The notes: generated from the sequence alone by a model not told the origin. A stretch of 38,520 nt of DNA from Candidatus Poribacteria bacterium (GCA_021162805.1 JAGGXZ010000088.1:1-38520); one strand, 5' to 3'. Counted from the first letter of the stretch, positions 16,014 through 24,766 are shown. Program-made: numbers and translations.

Positions 16014-16776
16014 TTTCACTTCCCAGGTAAGCTTCTATAACAAGTGGATTGTTCTGAACCTCCTTTGGGGCTCCCTCCGCTATCTTCTTGCCGTTGTTCA
16101 GCGCGACGACCTCGTCCGATATATCCATCACGAGCGACATGTCATGCTCGACCAAAAGCACGGTGATTCCGTTTTGACGGATCTTCAATATCAGCTCACC
16201 CAGCTCCTCCGTTTCAGCTATATTCAGCCCGGCGGCCGGTTCGTCCAACATCAGGAGGATCGGTTGGGAGGTCAGAGCTCTCGCGAGTTCGACCATACGT
16301 TGTTTCCCCAAAGGGAGTTCCCCGGCCAGCCTGTTTGAAAGGGGCTCCAGCCCCATGAAACTGAGCGTCTCCTTCGCCCTTTCGGCCATCATCCTCTCCT
16401 CCCTTCTCGTCCAGGGCGGTTTGAAGATGGAAGAGAGGAGGCCCGATCGGCCGATCCTATGGAGGCCCACCATCACGTTTTCCATCACGGTCATCTCGGG
16501 GAAAAGCCTGACGTTCTGAAAGGTTCGGATGATGCCTAGGGAGGCTATATGATGTGGGGACCGTCCGCTTATCCTCTCTCCGTTGAAGAGGATCTCTCCT
16601 GAGCTGAGCGGATAGAAACCGCTTATCAGATTAAAGAGCGTGGTCTTGCCAGCGCCGTTAGGACCTATGATGGCCTTTATCCTGCCGCTCATGACCGAGA
16701 AGGTCACCCCGTCCACCGCTTTGATTCCGCCGAAGTTCTTGGAAACATCCTTTACCTCAAGCAACGGTTTCTCCAT
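16006..16776 (-). CDS. livG: ABC transporter ATP-binding protein LivG
   Basis: 256 residues. Walker A is GPNGAGKTTLFN, the Q-loop segment is RTFQNVRLFPEMTV, the signature region LPLGKQRMVELARAL is a LivG-type degenerate LSGGQ, and Walker B is LLMLDEPAAGL followed by LLVEHDM. It pairs with LivF under the LivHM permease. The start overlaps livM by 20 bases, with GGAGG just upstream. Confidence 0.95.
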   Translation of the reverse strand: MEKPLLEVKDVSKNFGGIKAVDGVTFSVMSGRIKAIIGPNGAGKTTLFNLISGFYPLSSGEILFNGERISGRSPHHIASLGIIRTFQNVRLFPEMTVMENVMVGLHRIGRSGLLSSIFKPPWTRREERMMAERAKETLSFMGLEPLSNRLAGELPLGKQRMVELARALTSQPILLMLDEPAAGLNIAETEELGELILKIRQNGITVLLVEHDMSLVMDISDEVVALNNGKKIAEGAPKEVQNNPLVIEAYLGSENA

Positions 16777-17713
16777 CCCTCTTCCTCCTCAGGATAAGGC
16801 CAATCAGCCCCCTGGGGGCGAAAAGCATGACGAGTATCATTATAGCGCCATAGACAACCATCTCGTAATCTTTGAAGGCCGTCAGGAACTGAGGCAATGC
16901 GGTCAGGATCGCCGTTCCCAGAAGCGCTCCCCAGATATTGGTCATCCCGCCAATCACAACCATCGTGACCAGTTTTATGGAGAGCATCAGGTTGAAGGTG
17001 GTATATCCTATAAAGCCCTCAAAGTGAGCGTAGAGCGACCCGGCTAGAGCGGCATAGGCGGCGCTGAGGACAAAAGCTTGGATTTTAAGCTTCGAGACGT
17101 TGACCCCTAACGCCTCGGCTGCCAGCTCATCCCCGTGAATCGCCCTCAGAGCTCTCCCCACGCGCGAGTTTATAAGGCTGACGGATAGAAGCAGAACAAG
17201 GCTGAAAAAGGCCCATGTCATATAATACTGAGATTCGGAGGATATAAGGCTTAATCCGCCGAGGGAAAAGGGAGGTATGCCGATCAATCCCGCCGGATCA
17301 CCGGTTAGCCAGTTAAGTTCTTTGAGGAAGACGTAGACGATCTCGCCGAACCCCAGGGTAGCCATCGCAAGGTAGTGTCCTTTAAGCTTTAAGACGGGTA
17401 TAGCGACTGCGTAGGAGACCAAGGCTGTGCCCGCTACGGCTGCCGGCAGGGCCAGCCAGGGTGATATCGGGAGTTTGACAGCCAGAAGCCCCGAACAGTA
17501 GGCTCCCAGTCCGAAAAAGGCGGCATGACCGAGGGATATCTGACCGGCATATCCCATAAGCAGCGATAATCCCGTCGTGATGATCGAGTAGAGCAGGATG
17601 ACGGTCAGCACTCTGATGTAAAAACCACCCGCTTCCAACGGCATGAGAGGCAGCGGTATCAGGCCCGTTCCAAGTAGAATGAGGATGAAGATCAGGTAAT
17701 CTCTGTTCCTCAT
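16757..17713 (-). CDS. livM: Branched-chain amino-acid type ABC permease LivM
   Basis: 318 residues with about eight hydrophobic segments. Family landmarks are GYAGQISLGHAAFFGLGAY near 54-72 and LKGHYLAMATLGFGEIVYVF near 110-130, and IGGMTNIWGALLG near the end, which contacts the ATPases. It is an inner-membrane subunit that forms the translocation pore with LivH. Its start overlaps the livH stop as ATGA. Confidence 0.95.
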   Translation of the reverse strand: MRNRDYLIFILILLGTGLIPLPLMPLEAGGFYIRVLTVILLYSIITTGLSLLMGYAGQISLGHAAFFGLGAYCSGLLAVKLPISPWLALPAAVAGTALVSYAVAIPVLKLKGHYLAMATLGFGEIVYVFLKELNWLTGDPAGLIGIPPFSLGGLSLISSESQYYMTWAFFSLVLLLSVSLINSRVGRALRAIHGDELAAEALGVNVSKLKIQAFVLSAAYAALAGSLYAHFEGFIGYTTFNLMLSIKLVTMVVIGGMTNIWGALLGTAILTALPQFLTAFKDYEMVVYGAIMILVMLFAPRGLIGLILRRKRDGETVA

Positions 17714-18600
17714 GCCTTTTCCACTTCTCCTCTGCCCAGAATTCCGGATGGCCGTAGGAAAAGGATCAGGAGCATAACGATGAAAGCTATAGCGTTTTCA
17801 TATCCCGCGTATCCTATCGGAGCGAATCCGACGGCGAGTTTCTCCAGCACGCCGAGCAGGAATCCACCGACCACTGCTCCCAGGAAGCTGCCTAATCCCC
17901 CCAGGATGGCGGCACAGAACCCCTTTAACCCCAGCATGACGCCTACGTTATAGTGGGTGAAGACGATCGGGGTTATGATTATCCCCGCCACCGCGCCTAT
18001 AGCGGCGCTTATGGCGAACGACCAGAGCGTCATCTTCCTGGGGCTTATCCCAACCAGGGTCGCGGCCTCGCTGTCAGCGGCTGAAGCACGCATCGCCTTG
18101 CCGAAGAGGGTATATCTCTGGAAGAGGTGTAACGCACCCATCAGGATCGCACCCACGCCTATCACCCAGAAGCTTTGGGGCAGGATCGAGGCCCCTAGGA
18201 TCCTAATCGGTTTATCGCCCGTTATGCCCGGCAACCTATAGGCATCTTCACCCCAGATGAGGATCGCAGCGCCTCGTATCAGGATCGAGGCTCCAATCGT
18301 GATGATTATGAGCGTGATCGGGGGAGCCCCCTTGAGGGGATAGATCGCCCCCCTTTCAAGCAGAGCCCCCACGGCTGTCACCGACAGAACCGATATGATA
18401 AAGGAGATCCACATCGGCAGTTTCAGGGCACCGGTCAAAAAGACCATCGTCATCCCACCCAGCATTACGAACTCGCCCTGAGCGAAGTTTATGATGCCGG
18501 TGGCGTTGTAGATCATGTTGAACCCCAGGGCCACAAGCGCATATACGCTGCCGACGGTTATCCCCGATGCGAGATACTGAAGGAAATAGCTCAGCTTCAT
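17710..18600 (-). CDS. livH: Branched-chain amino-acid type ABC permease LivH
   Basis: 296 residues, strongly hydrophobic. The N-terminus MKLSYFLQYLASGITVGSVY and the signature NMIYNATGIINFAQGEFVML are typical of LivH, as is the C-terminal ATPase-contact segment AAILGGLGSFLGAVVGG. Overlap with the binding-protein gene is 4 bases. Confident. Confidence 0.95.
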   Translation of the reverse strand: MKLSYFLQYLASGITVGSVYALVALGFNMIYNATGIINFAQGEFVMLGGMTMVFLTGALKLPMWISFIISVLSVTAVGALLERGAIYPLKGAPPITLIIITIGASILIRGAAILIWGEDAYRLPGITGDKPIRILGASILPQSFWVIGVGAILMGALHLFQRYTLFGKAMRASAADSEAATLVGISPRKMTLWSFAISAAIGAVAGIIITPIVFTHYNVGVMLGLKGFCAAILGGLGSFLGAVVGGFLLGVLEKLAVGFAPIGYAGYENAIAFIVMLLILFLRPSGILGRGEVEKA

Positions 18601-19733
18601 TCAAGCAACGTCCACTTGCCGTTTACGATCTTTATCAGCACAAAGGCCTCTTTGGTAAGACCGTTATGCTCCTCGGGGGAGAAGTTGAACACACCGCCGG
18701 TGCCGATGAAGTTCTTCGTCCTTTCGATGGCGTCTCGGATCTTAGCCCTGTCCGGGCCGGCCTCTTTAAGCGCCTTGATCACCAAATGCAGGGCATCCCA
18801 GGCATGGCCGCCGAAGGTATCGGCGTCCTTGCCGTATCTCTCCTTATATGCCTTGGCATAGCTCGCTAGGACGGATTTCTGAGGATCGGTATCCGGTAGC
18901 TTATCGTAAACCAGAAGCTTGCCGGCGGGGAAGATCACCCCCTCGGCCGCATCACCCGCCAGCTCTATGTATCTTCGGCTGGCGATCCCATGGCTCATGA
19001 AAATCGGCACGTCAAACCCGATACGCCTGGCATCTCTGGTGACTATCGCCGCGCCGCGGCTGGTATCCCAGCAGATCAGTGCGTCCGGCTCCTTCGCCTT
19101 GAGTTTGGTCAGCTGGGATGTCACATCCGTCGCCTCGGCATAGCTCTCATCGGCTATTACCGATATCCCGTATTTCGGCCCTAACTTCTTCATCTGTTCG
19201 AGCCCGCTCTTGCCATAGTCGTTTGCGTGATAGATGGCGGCTATCTTCTTGATGCCGTGTCGCTGCATGTAATCGTAGATCCTTTCAACGGCCAGCGTAT
19301 CGGTCTGTGGAGTCTTAAAGACCCATTTCTTAACCGGCTTGACTATCTTGACGCTGGCGGCACACGAGACAAGTGGCACCTTATATCTCTCGGCCAAGGG
19401 TACCACCTTAAGCGAAGTGCCGCTAAGGGAGGGTCCAATTATGGCCAGAACTTTATCCTTCTCTATCAGCCTCTGCACCAATGTCCTGCACTCCGTCTCG
19501 TTCCCCTTCGTGTCGTAGATGATCACCTTCAAGGGATGTCCGTTTATCCCGCCCTTTGAGTTTATATCCTCCACGATCATCTCCACGGTGTTTCTTTCGG
19601 GAACGCCCAGGGAGGAAAATTCACCTGTGATCGAAAAGACAGCCCCAACCTTGTACTCCTTAGCGGCGAAACATAAGACGGAGACGAAAGCCAAAACGCC
19701 GACCATAATTAAGGCCGTTAGACCTCTCTTCAT
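18597..19733 (-). CDS. livK: Periplasmic binding protein of the Liv-type importer
   Basis: 378 residues. ATG at 19733 is chosen since GGGGG lies 7 bases before it and the protein then opens with a normal signal peptide (MKRGLTALIMVGVLAFVSVLCFA); upstream in-frame codons lie inside the promoter. It is a type I periplasmic-binding fold (Peripla_BP_6) with KVGAVFSITGEFSSLG at the mature N-terminus and the linker segment GPSLSGTSLKVVPLAE in the first lobe. It delivers ligand to LivHMGF. The ligand may be an amino acid or another small carboxylate; the sequence does not decide. Confidence 0.94.
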   Translation of the reverse strand: MKRGLTALIMVGVLAFVSVLCFAAKEYKVGAVFSITGEFSSLGVPERNTVEMIVEDINSKGGINGHPLKVIIYDTKGNETECRTLVQRLIEKDKVLAIIGPSLSGTSLKVVPLAERYKVPLVSCAASVKIVKPVKKWVFKTPQTDTLAVERIYDYMQRHGIKKIAAIYHANDYGKSGLEQMKKLGPKYGISVIADESYAEATDVTSQLTKLKAKEPDALICWDTSRGAAIVTRDARRIGFDVPIFMSHGIASRRYIELAGDAAEGVIFPAGKLLVYDKLPDTDPQKSVLASYAKAYKERYGKDADTFGGHAWDALHLVIKALKEAGPDRAKIRDAIERTKNFIGTGGVFNFSPEEHNGLTKEAFVLIKIVNGKWTLLE

Positions 19734-19767
19734 AGTTAAACCCCCTTGAAGTAAGTTGTTGCCGATA

Positions 19768-19796
19768 AATATACTATCCTGAGCTATCGCTGTCAA
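19768..19796 (-). promoter_or_regulatory. Near-consensus sigma-70 promoter for livKHMGF
   Basis: On the minus strand a perfect TTGACA (19796-19791) and TATATT (19773-19768) are separated by 17 bases. Transcription would start near 19761, about 28 bases before the livK ATG. No clear operator or leader structure is visible. Confidence 0.85.
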
Positions 19797-19908
19797 GCCC
19801 TTCGCATTTTGAATCTTCTAAACTCCCAATAAACGTCTACCTTGATAGCATATAAATTGCGCTCTCAAGAGCCTCTCATTTTCTCACGCATCCCTCGTCT
19901 AATGACGG

Positions 19909-19937
19909 TTGCGAATTCCCCGTCGCTGATGTATACT
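19909..19937 (+). promoter_or_regulatory. Candidate promoter for the first sulfatase gene
   Basis: TTGCGA (19909-19914) and TATACT (19932-19937) with a 17-base spacer, ending 27 bases before the ATG at 19965. The match is moderate. It would fire divergently from the liv promoter. Confidence 0.5.
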
Positions 19938-19964
19938 TCTCGCTGGGATAAAAGGAGGGATGTG

Positions 19965-21434
19965 ATGGTGACAAGACGAGATTTCCTGAGGTTTTGTGGC
20001 GTTGGAGTTCTCTCCGGAGCTCTGTACGGGGTTCACTCCAGCGCGCCCGCTAAGGAGAGACCCAACATATTATGGATCGACACAGAGGATCTCTCGCCGG
20101 ATCTCGGATGTTATGGGGAAAAGCTAGTTGACACGCCAAATATAGACAGGCTGGCAAGCGAGGGGGTGATCTTCACCAACGCCTTCGTGACCGGTCCCGT
20201 CTGTTCATCGAGCCGTTCGGCCGTCGCCACGGGGATGTATCAGACAAGCATAGGCGCACATAACCACCGCAGTAACCGAGACAAACCGCTCCCCGAAGGG
20301 ATAAAGCATTTCTCCCACTACCTGCGCGAGGCCGGATATTTCGTATGCAACGGTCAGGCGCTCAGCGGAGGGGGACGGGGCAAGCTCGATTACAACTTCA
20401 AGTTCTCCTTCGAGGAAGCATTCGACGGGACGGACTGGAGCCAGCGCAGACCCGGGCGACCCTTCTTCGCCGAGGTGCACTTCTCCGAGGCCCATCGAAC
20501 CTTCCATCACGACCCCAATAACCCCATCGATCCCGACAAGGTGGAGATCCCCCCCTACTACCCCGACCATCCTCTCACGCGTAAGGATTGGGCGCTTTAT
20601 CTGGAGACGATCCAGATATTGGACAGAAAGGTAGGGGAAATCCTGAAACGGCTTGAGGATGAAGGGTTGGCCGAAAACACCGTCGTCTTCCTCTGGGGAG
20701 ATCACGGAAGGGCTATGGTCAGGGGAAAGCAGTTTCTGTATGAGGGCGGCATAAGAATACCGCTGATCGTGAGATGGCCGGGAAGGATCCCGCCTGGAAC
20801 CGTAAGGGATGACCTCGTCAGCACCATAGATCTCACGGCCACATGGCTGCGGATCGCCGGGGTGGATGTGCCGGATCACATGCAAGGCATGGACCTGTTT
20901 TCGGACGAGACGGCCGAGCGTGAATGCATCTTCGCCGCCCGAGATCGGTGCGATGAGACCGTGGACAGGATCAGATGTGTCAGAACAAAAAGGTACAAAT
21001 ACATCCGTAACTTCCTCCCCGATAGACCCTACACACAGTTCAACGCCTATAAGAAGCTTCAGTATCCCGTCCTGACCCTGATGGAGGTCCTGCACAAACA
21101 GGGTAAGCTGACCCCGGAGCAAGAGAGGTTCATGGCCCCCACCCGCCCTGAAGAGGAGCTTTATGACCTTGAAAACGATCCTTATGAGCTGAACAACCTC
21201 GCCGACGATCCGAGATATCAGGATGTTTTAAGGGAGCTGAGAGGTAAGCTTGAGAAATGGATCGAGGAGACGGGAGATCAGGGCGAGATCCCCGAGGAGC
21301 CTGAGGTGCTGGAGTATTGGAGGAGGGAGGCCGTTGAACGTTTCGCCAAACGGATGAAGGAGAGGGGGCTGAGCCCCGATATCGGTCCGGAGGAATACCT
21401 CAGGTGGTGGGAGGAGAATCTGCTGGGCAGTTGA
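19965..21434 (+). CDS. Sulfatase (S1 family), Tat-exported, with formylglycine-type cysteine
   Basis: 489 residues from ATG at 19965, chosen for the AGGAGGG site 5 bases upstream and because the protein then starts with a Tat signal (TRRDFLRFCGVGVLSGAL). Metal ligands are in ILWIDTEDLSPD near 36-47 and in WGDHGR near 246-251. The modifiable Cys80 lies in GPVCSSSRSAVATG. The C-x-P/A-x-R signature here reads C-S-S-S-R, keeping Cys and Arg but with Ser in the third place; such variants may still be converted to formylglycine. The gene would remove sulfate from sugars or glycoconjugates in the periplasm. It diverges from livK. Its C-terminus carries the ELYDLENDPYELNNLADDP segment common to S1 sulfatases. 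Substrate is unknown. Confidence 0.9.
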   Translation: MVTRRDFLRFCGVGVLSGALYGVHSSAPAKERPNILWIDTEDLSPDLGCYGEKLVDTPNIDRLASEGVIFTNAFVTGPVCSSSRSAVATGMYQTSIGAHNHRSNRDKPLPEGIKHFSHYLREAGYFVCNGQALSGGGRGKLDYNFKFSFEEAFDGTDWSQRRPGRPFFAEVHFSEAHRTFHHDPNNPIDPDKVEIPPYYPDHPLTRKDWALYLETIQILDRKVGEILKRLEDEGLAENTVVFLWGDHGRAMVRGKQFLYEGGIRIPLIVRWPGRIPPGTVRDDLVSTIDLTATWLRIAGVDVPDHMQGMDLFSDETAERECIFAARDRCDETVDRIRCVRTKRYKYIRNFLPDRPYTQFNAYKKLQYPVLTLMEVLHKQGKLTPEQERFMAPTRPEEELYDLENDPYELNNLADDPRYQDVLRELRGKLEKWIEETGDQGEIPEEPEVLEYWRREAVERFAKRMKERGLSPDIGPEEYLRWWEENLLGS

Positions 21435-21456
21435 CAGAATAGATCCAGATACTCTC

Positions 21457-21527
21457 GCGTAAGGCGTATCGCGTAGAGCGTGATATCGCGTACGGAGTTA
21501 TCTCGCTCCGCTCCTTACGCCTTACGC
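21457..21527. repeat. GCGTA-rich intergenic inverted repeat
   Basis: GCGTAAGGCGTA (21457-21468) and its exact complement TACGCCTTACGC (21516-21527) enclose 47 bases with further GCGTA units and an inner CGGAG/CTCCG stem. The 117-base gap between two converging sulfatase genes is otherwise empty. It may act as a terminator-like structure or be a dispersed intergenic (REP-like) element. Confidence 0.8.
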
Positions 21528-21551
21528 TTTCGGCGATTTAGCGAGCAGATA

Positions 21552-22982
21552 TCATGAGGGCAAGGATATCCCCAACCTCTTTTCGAGATGTGCTCGCATC
21601 TCCCTGACGACGTCGGGATGTTTATCCACGACGTTCACTTTTTCGCTGGGGTCCTCCCTCAGATCGTACAGGCACGGGCCCTTGCCCCTGTTTTCACCCT
21701 TTGTGTGCTGGAAGTAGTGCCATCTCAGATCCCGAACAGCGGCGAAATTGCCGAACTGGATGAAAACTCTATCGTGGATGGACTGAGCCTCACCCGTGGC
21801 GAGTTTCCAGAAGCTATCGCCGTCCATCTCATATCCTTCCTCGATCCCAAGCATGTCGAGGAAGGTGGGGGCGTAATCGACGGCGCTGACAAGGGCGTTC
21901 ACCGTTTTCCCCCTGAAGGATCTATCCGGATGGCGGATTATGAGGGGCAATTGGGCGACGCAGGAGTTTAAAAGCCCCGGCGTCTTCTGAACGCATCCCT
22001 CCTCCCCCAGATGTGTGCCGTGATCCGTGCTGAAGACGATGATGGTATCATCCATTAACCCCAGTTCATCCACCCTTTCGAGAAAGCGTCCTATCCACAT
22101 GTCCACGAACGAGACCTCAGCGGCATAAAGCGCTCTGATCGCCGGCAGATCCTCCTGCCGGATGTCCTTCAACCTCACACCATATCCGAAGAGGAACCGT
22201 TCACATGGATATTTGTCGTAGTACATTCTCCGGAATCTCTCGGGAGCGTCCCAAGGCTCGTGCGGATCGAAGGTATCGACCCACAGCATGAAGGGTTTGT
22301 TGTTCAGGTTCCTCTCCAGCCACACCATCGCCGATCTGAAGGATTGGGCGCAGAAGTAATCCTCCTCGCTCCGGATGTCCTGCGTGTTCATCATGTACTG
22401 CCGCATCTGTCGATCGTAGTTCTCATTCCACAGATGTGCGGGCATATGTTTTTTGGGATCGAACCTCTCCTTCGGTCCGGACTGCCAGGCGTCGAATTCC
22501 TGTCCGCGGATCCACTGCCATGAGTCGAATCCCTTATGGAAGTTCATGTTGGGCTTGAAGTAATGATACGTGTCGGTGATGAAGGCGGTCGTGTAGCCGT
22601 GTTTTTTGAGTATCTGTGGGAACGTGATGTCATTGTTCCTCAGCGGTATCCATCCGCCATGCACCTCCATGGGGATTATGCTTTTCCCCGTAAAATAAAC
22701 CCTCCTTGCGGGTATGGTGGGCAATCCGTCGGCGTAACAGTTTTTAAAGGTCACGCCCTCCGAGGCGAGCTGATCGAGGTTCGGCGTTTTGATCCAATCG
22801 TTGCCGTAACACCCCAGATGGTCCGCCCTGAAGGTATCGGCGATGATGACGATCAGGTTCAATTTCATACCTCTCCTCCTTTTGATCTTCGATAAGGGCG
22901 CGCCGTCCGAGCCTATCGGCATCATAGCTCCCAGCACGCCCATCGAAGAGGTGATTATGAACTTCCTCCGGCTCATCCTCAT
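21552..22982 (-). CDS. Sulfatase-fold hydrolase with threonine in place of the catalytic cysteine
   Basis: 476 residues. The first residues carry a Tat motif (SRRKFIITSSMGVLGAMM). The alkaline-phosphatase-superfamily core is clear: LIVIIADTFRADHLGCYG at about 43-60 with metal-binding Asp, FVDMWIGRFLERVDE, VFSTDHGTHLGEEG, and the C-terminal LYDLREDPSEKVNVVDKHP. The catalytic position reads LPTIPARR, with Thr89 where formylglycine-dependent enzymes have Cys or Ser; the Pro and Arg of CxPxR are kept. A Thr nucleophile is used by phosphatases and phosphotransferases of this superfamily, so the enzyme may be a phosphodiesterase or phosphatase rather than a sulfatase. Automated naming would call it sulfatase. 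The ATG at 22982 follows GGGGTGG. Confidence 0.85.
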   Translation of the reverse strand: MRMSRRKFIITSSMGVLGAMMPIGSDGAPLSKIKRRRGMKLNLIVIIADTFRADHLGCYGNDWIKTPNLDQLASEGVTFKNCYADGLPTIPARRVYFTGKSIIPMEVHGGWIPLRNNDITFPQILKKHGYTTAFITDTYHYFKPNMNFHKGFDSWQWIRGQEFDAWQSGPKERFDPKKHMPAHLWNENYDRQMRQYMMNTQDIRSEEDYFCAQSFRSAMVWLERNLNNKPFMLWVDTFDPHEPWDAPERFRRMYYDKYPCERFLFGYGVRLKDIRQEDLPAIRALYAAEVSFVDMWIGRFLERVDELGLMDDTIIVFSTDHGTHLGEEGCVQKTPGLLNSCVAQLPLIIRHPDRSFRGKTVNALVSAVDYAPTFLDMLGIEEGYEMDGDSFWKLATGEAQSIHDRVFIQFGNFAAVRDLRWHYFQHTKGENRGKGPCLYDLREDPSEKVNVVDKHPDVVREMRAHLEKRLGISLPS

Positions 22983-23013
22983 CTCAAACCACCCCGTACA
23001 TTAAGGAAGAGCT

Positions 23014-23050
23014 AGGAACGAGGATTTTTATCGCCCGGTTCCTCGCTCCT
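23014..23050. repeat. Imperfect inverted repeat upstream of the threonine-type sulfatase-fold gene
   Basis: AGGAACGAGG (23014-23023) can pair with CCTCGCTCCT (23041-23050), 9 of 10 bases, around a 17-base loop. It lies in the leader of the gene starting at 22982. Function is unknown. Confidence 0.5.
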
Positions 23051-23068
23051 TTCTCCTCGCCCCTGATG

Positions 23069-23368
23069 TTATTCATAGCGATATTTAACCGTCCACGGAT
23101 CCTTCGTCTCCTCCTGCCAGGCACGGAGCTTACTCTGAAGCTCAGCGAGCAGATCTTCGTATTGAGGATCGTCGGACACCCGGATACTCCCTCTCGTTCG
23201 CAAAGCCATTTCCGGCGCGATGCGGGTCGCTCGTGCAGAAGTATAGAAAGAATGGGCGCGGGTCATCCTGCTGGATGAACTCTTTAGCCTTTTCGGCCAT
23301 CGCGACGGGGTTACGGCTGCCGCCAGGAATGCATGGAAGTTATGATAGGCGTGCTGATGGCCGTTTCC
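23069..23368 (-). pseudogene. Remnant of a fourth sulfatase gene
   Basis: Three separate pieces of one S1 sulfatase (heparan-N-sulfatase-like group) lie in order on the minus strand but in different frames, with the parts between them deleted. The first, at 23368 downwards, reads [14 protein letters not shown], matching the NGxYGHQHxxHNF region just after the catalytic motif. The second reads [16 protein letters not shown] and [18 protein letters not shown], the central metal-site region, ending at EREYPGV. The third reads [18 protein letters not shown] and ends at KYRYE with a stop at 23069, the C-terminal helix. More than 300 codons of a normal gene are missing, including the catalytic cysteine. 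It cannot encode an active enzyme. Confidence 0.85.
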
Positions 23369-23395
23369 TCAGGCTCAATATCCCACCTCCCGTTC

Positions 23396-24703
23396 TCATC
23401 TCCCTGATCTTGATCGGACTTTAGCCACCTGCTCCCACATGGGATCAGGCCGGCCTTTTAGGTTTTCCTTAACCCATCCGTCAAGCTTCGACCTCATCTC
23501 CTTCAGCCTTCCCCCTTCCCTCTCCGTCAGGTTGATCACCTCCATCGGATCGGATTTCACCTCATATAGCTCCTCCTTGCCGCTGAAGTAATTGCGCATG
23601 TATTTCCAACTCCCCCGCATGTAAGCCCGATACTCCTGATCCTCGACGAAGATCTCCTCTCTCGTCCCTTTTCCTCCCTCTATCACCGGTATCAGGCTTG
23701 AGCCGTCCATCTCCGGCATCTTCTCCTCATCGAGCCCCATAAGCTCCAGGATGGTGGGAGCTATATCGGCCTGTTGGACGTATCCCTCGATGATCTTCCC
23801 CTCGGGAAGGAGATTTGGGCATCGGATTATGAGGGGTATGTAGATCACCGCCTCATGCAACATCCCATGCCCGTACATGCCGTGCTGACCGAGCTGTTCG
23901 CCGTGGTCCGATGTGACGATCAGGGCGGTTCTATCGGCTATGTTGAGCCTCTCGAGCGCCTCCATCACCTCGCCCACGAGGGCGTCCACATATCGGATCT
24001 CGCCGTCGTAGAGGTCTATGGTGACCTTGGACTGAGCCGGATCGGGGTCCCAGATCTCCCCAACTTTACCCCATCCGGGCACATATTCATAGCCCGCCAA
24101 TGCGGTTTTGACGACCAGGTCGTCCAGATTTCCGGGCTTATGTGAGAAGACCTTTCGGTACTCCTCAGGCTGGTTGTATGGCGTATGAGGGTCCCAGTAG
24201 TGGACGAAGAGGAAGAAGCGTTCGTTGCTGTGTGACTCGAGCCAGGGGATAAGCCGTTTGTTTATCTCCCCTCCCACCACATGGTGGTGTATCGGTTTGG
24301 AGGTTCGGGTGAGGTTAACGTAATACTCGAATCCCCTGACGAACTGATCCATATGTGAGGCGAAGTTGATGAGGTTATCGAAGGCAGCCGTGGTGCAACT
24401 CTGAATCCCATCCTGAATTATCTCAGGGAGCGTCGGGATGGAGTCGTCGAAATCTATCAGATTCGGCAGGTTCCATGGCGTTAGATAAAACCGGTGATGG
24501 ATCGGTGAAAGTCCGGTGATGATGGAGGTAAATCCCGGACCTGTAGCTATGGCGGTGGCGTGGGCGTCTTTGAAGAGCACCCCTTCCTCAGCTATCTTAT
24601 CGATGTTAGGGCTTGTGTTGCGGAAATACCCGTAACAGCTCAGATGATCCGCCCTGAGCGTGTCTATCACGAACAGGATGCAATTCAGATCTGAGCTTGA
24701 CAT
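23396..24703 (-). CDS. Cytosolic sulfatase-fold hydrolase with TxPxF catalytic motif
   Basis: 435 residues with no signal peptide, unlike the two neighbours. The alkaline-phosphatase core begins LFVIDTLRADHLSCYGY (10-26), continues with FLFVHYWDPHTPY, and has the metal segment VTSDHGEQLGQHGMYGHG near 268-285. Where CxPxR is expected the sequence reads ATGPGFTSIITG. This gives Thr54 as the possible nucleophile, Pro56 kept, and Phe58 in place of Arg. Family alignment places it near the TxPSH type of sulfatase-like proteins, which lack formylglycine. It is more probably a phosphodiesterase or phosphatase, perhaps on a lipid- or sugar-linked phosphate. GGGGGTAAG precedes the ATG and a promoter lies 35-63 bases upstream. 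Confidence 0.85.
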   Translation of the reverse strand: MSSSDLNCILFVIDTLRADHLSCYGYFRNTSPNIDKIAEEGVLFKDAHATAIATGPGFTSIITGLSPIHHRFYLTPWNLPNLIDFDDSIPTLPEIIQDGIQSCTTAAFDNLINFASHMDQFVRGFEYYVNLTRTSKPIHHHVVGGEINKRLIPWLESHSNERFFLFVHYWDPHTPYNQPEEYRKVFSHKPGNLDDLVVKTALAGYEYVPGWGKVGEIWDPDPAQSKVTIDLYDGEIRYVDALVGEVMEALERLNIADRTALIVTSDHGEQLGQHGMYGHGMLHEAVIYIPLIIRCPNLLPEGKIIEGYVQQADIAPTILELMGLDEEKMPEMDGSSLIPVIEGGKGTREEIFVEDQEYRAYMRGSWKYMRNYFSGKEELYEVKSDPMEVINLTEREGGRLKEMRSKLDGWVKENLKGRPDPMWEQVAKVRSRSGR

Positions 24704-24737
24704 AATCTTACCCCCGGGCTATGTGGACTCGTCCTCC

Positions 24738-24766
24738 ATTTTATCACCATCCAAGGTCAAAATCAA
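24738..24766 (-). promoter_or_regulatory. Candidate sigma-70-type promoter for the TxPxF hydrolase
   Basis: On the minus strand TTGATT (24766-24761) and TAAAAT (24743-24738) are separated by 17 bases. The transcript would start near 24731, 28 bases before the ATG. Confidence 0.6.

Noticed and set aside
19734-19796. N-terminal extension of the Liv binding protein up to 19796
   Set aside because: That segment contains the -35 and -10 boxes and would place residues before an evident signal peptide.
19965-21434. Loss of activity in the first sulfatase due to C-S-S-S-R instead of CxPxR
   Set aside because: Cys and Arg are kept and the Ser variant also occurs in S1 sulfatases, so inactivity cannot be claimed.
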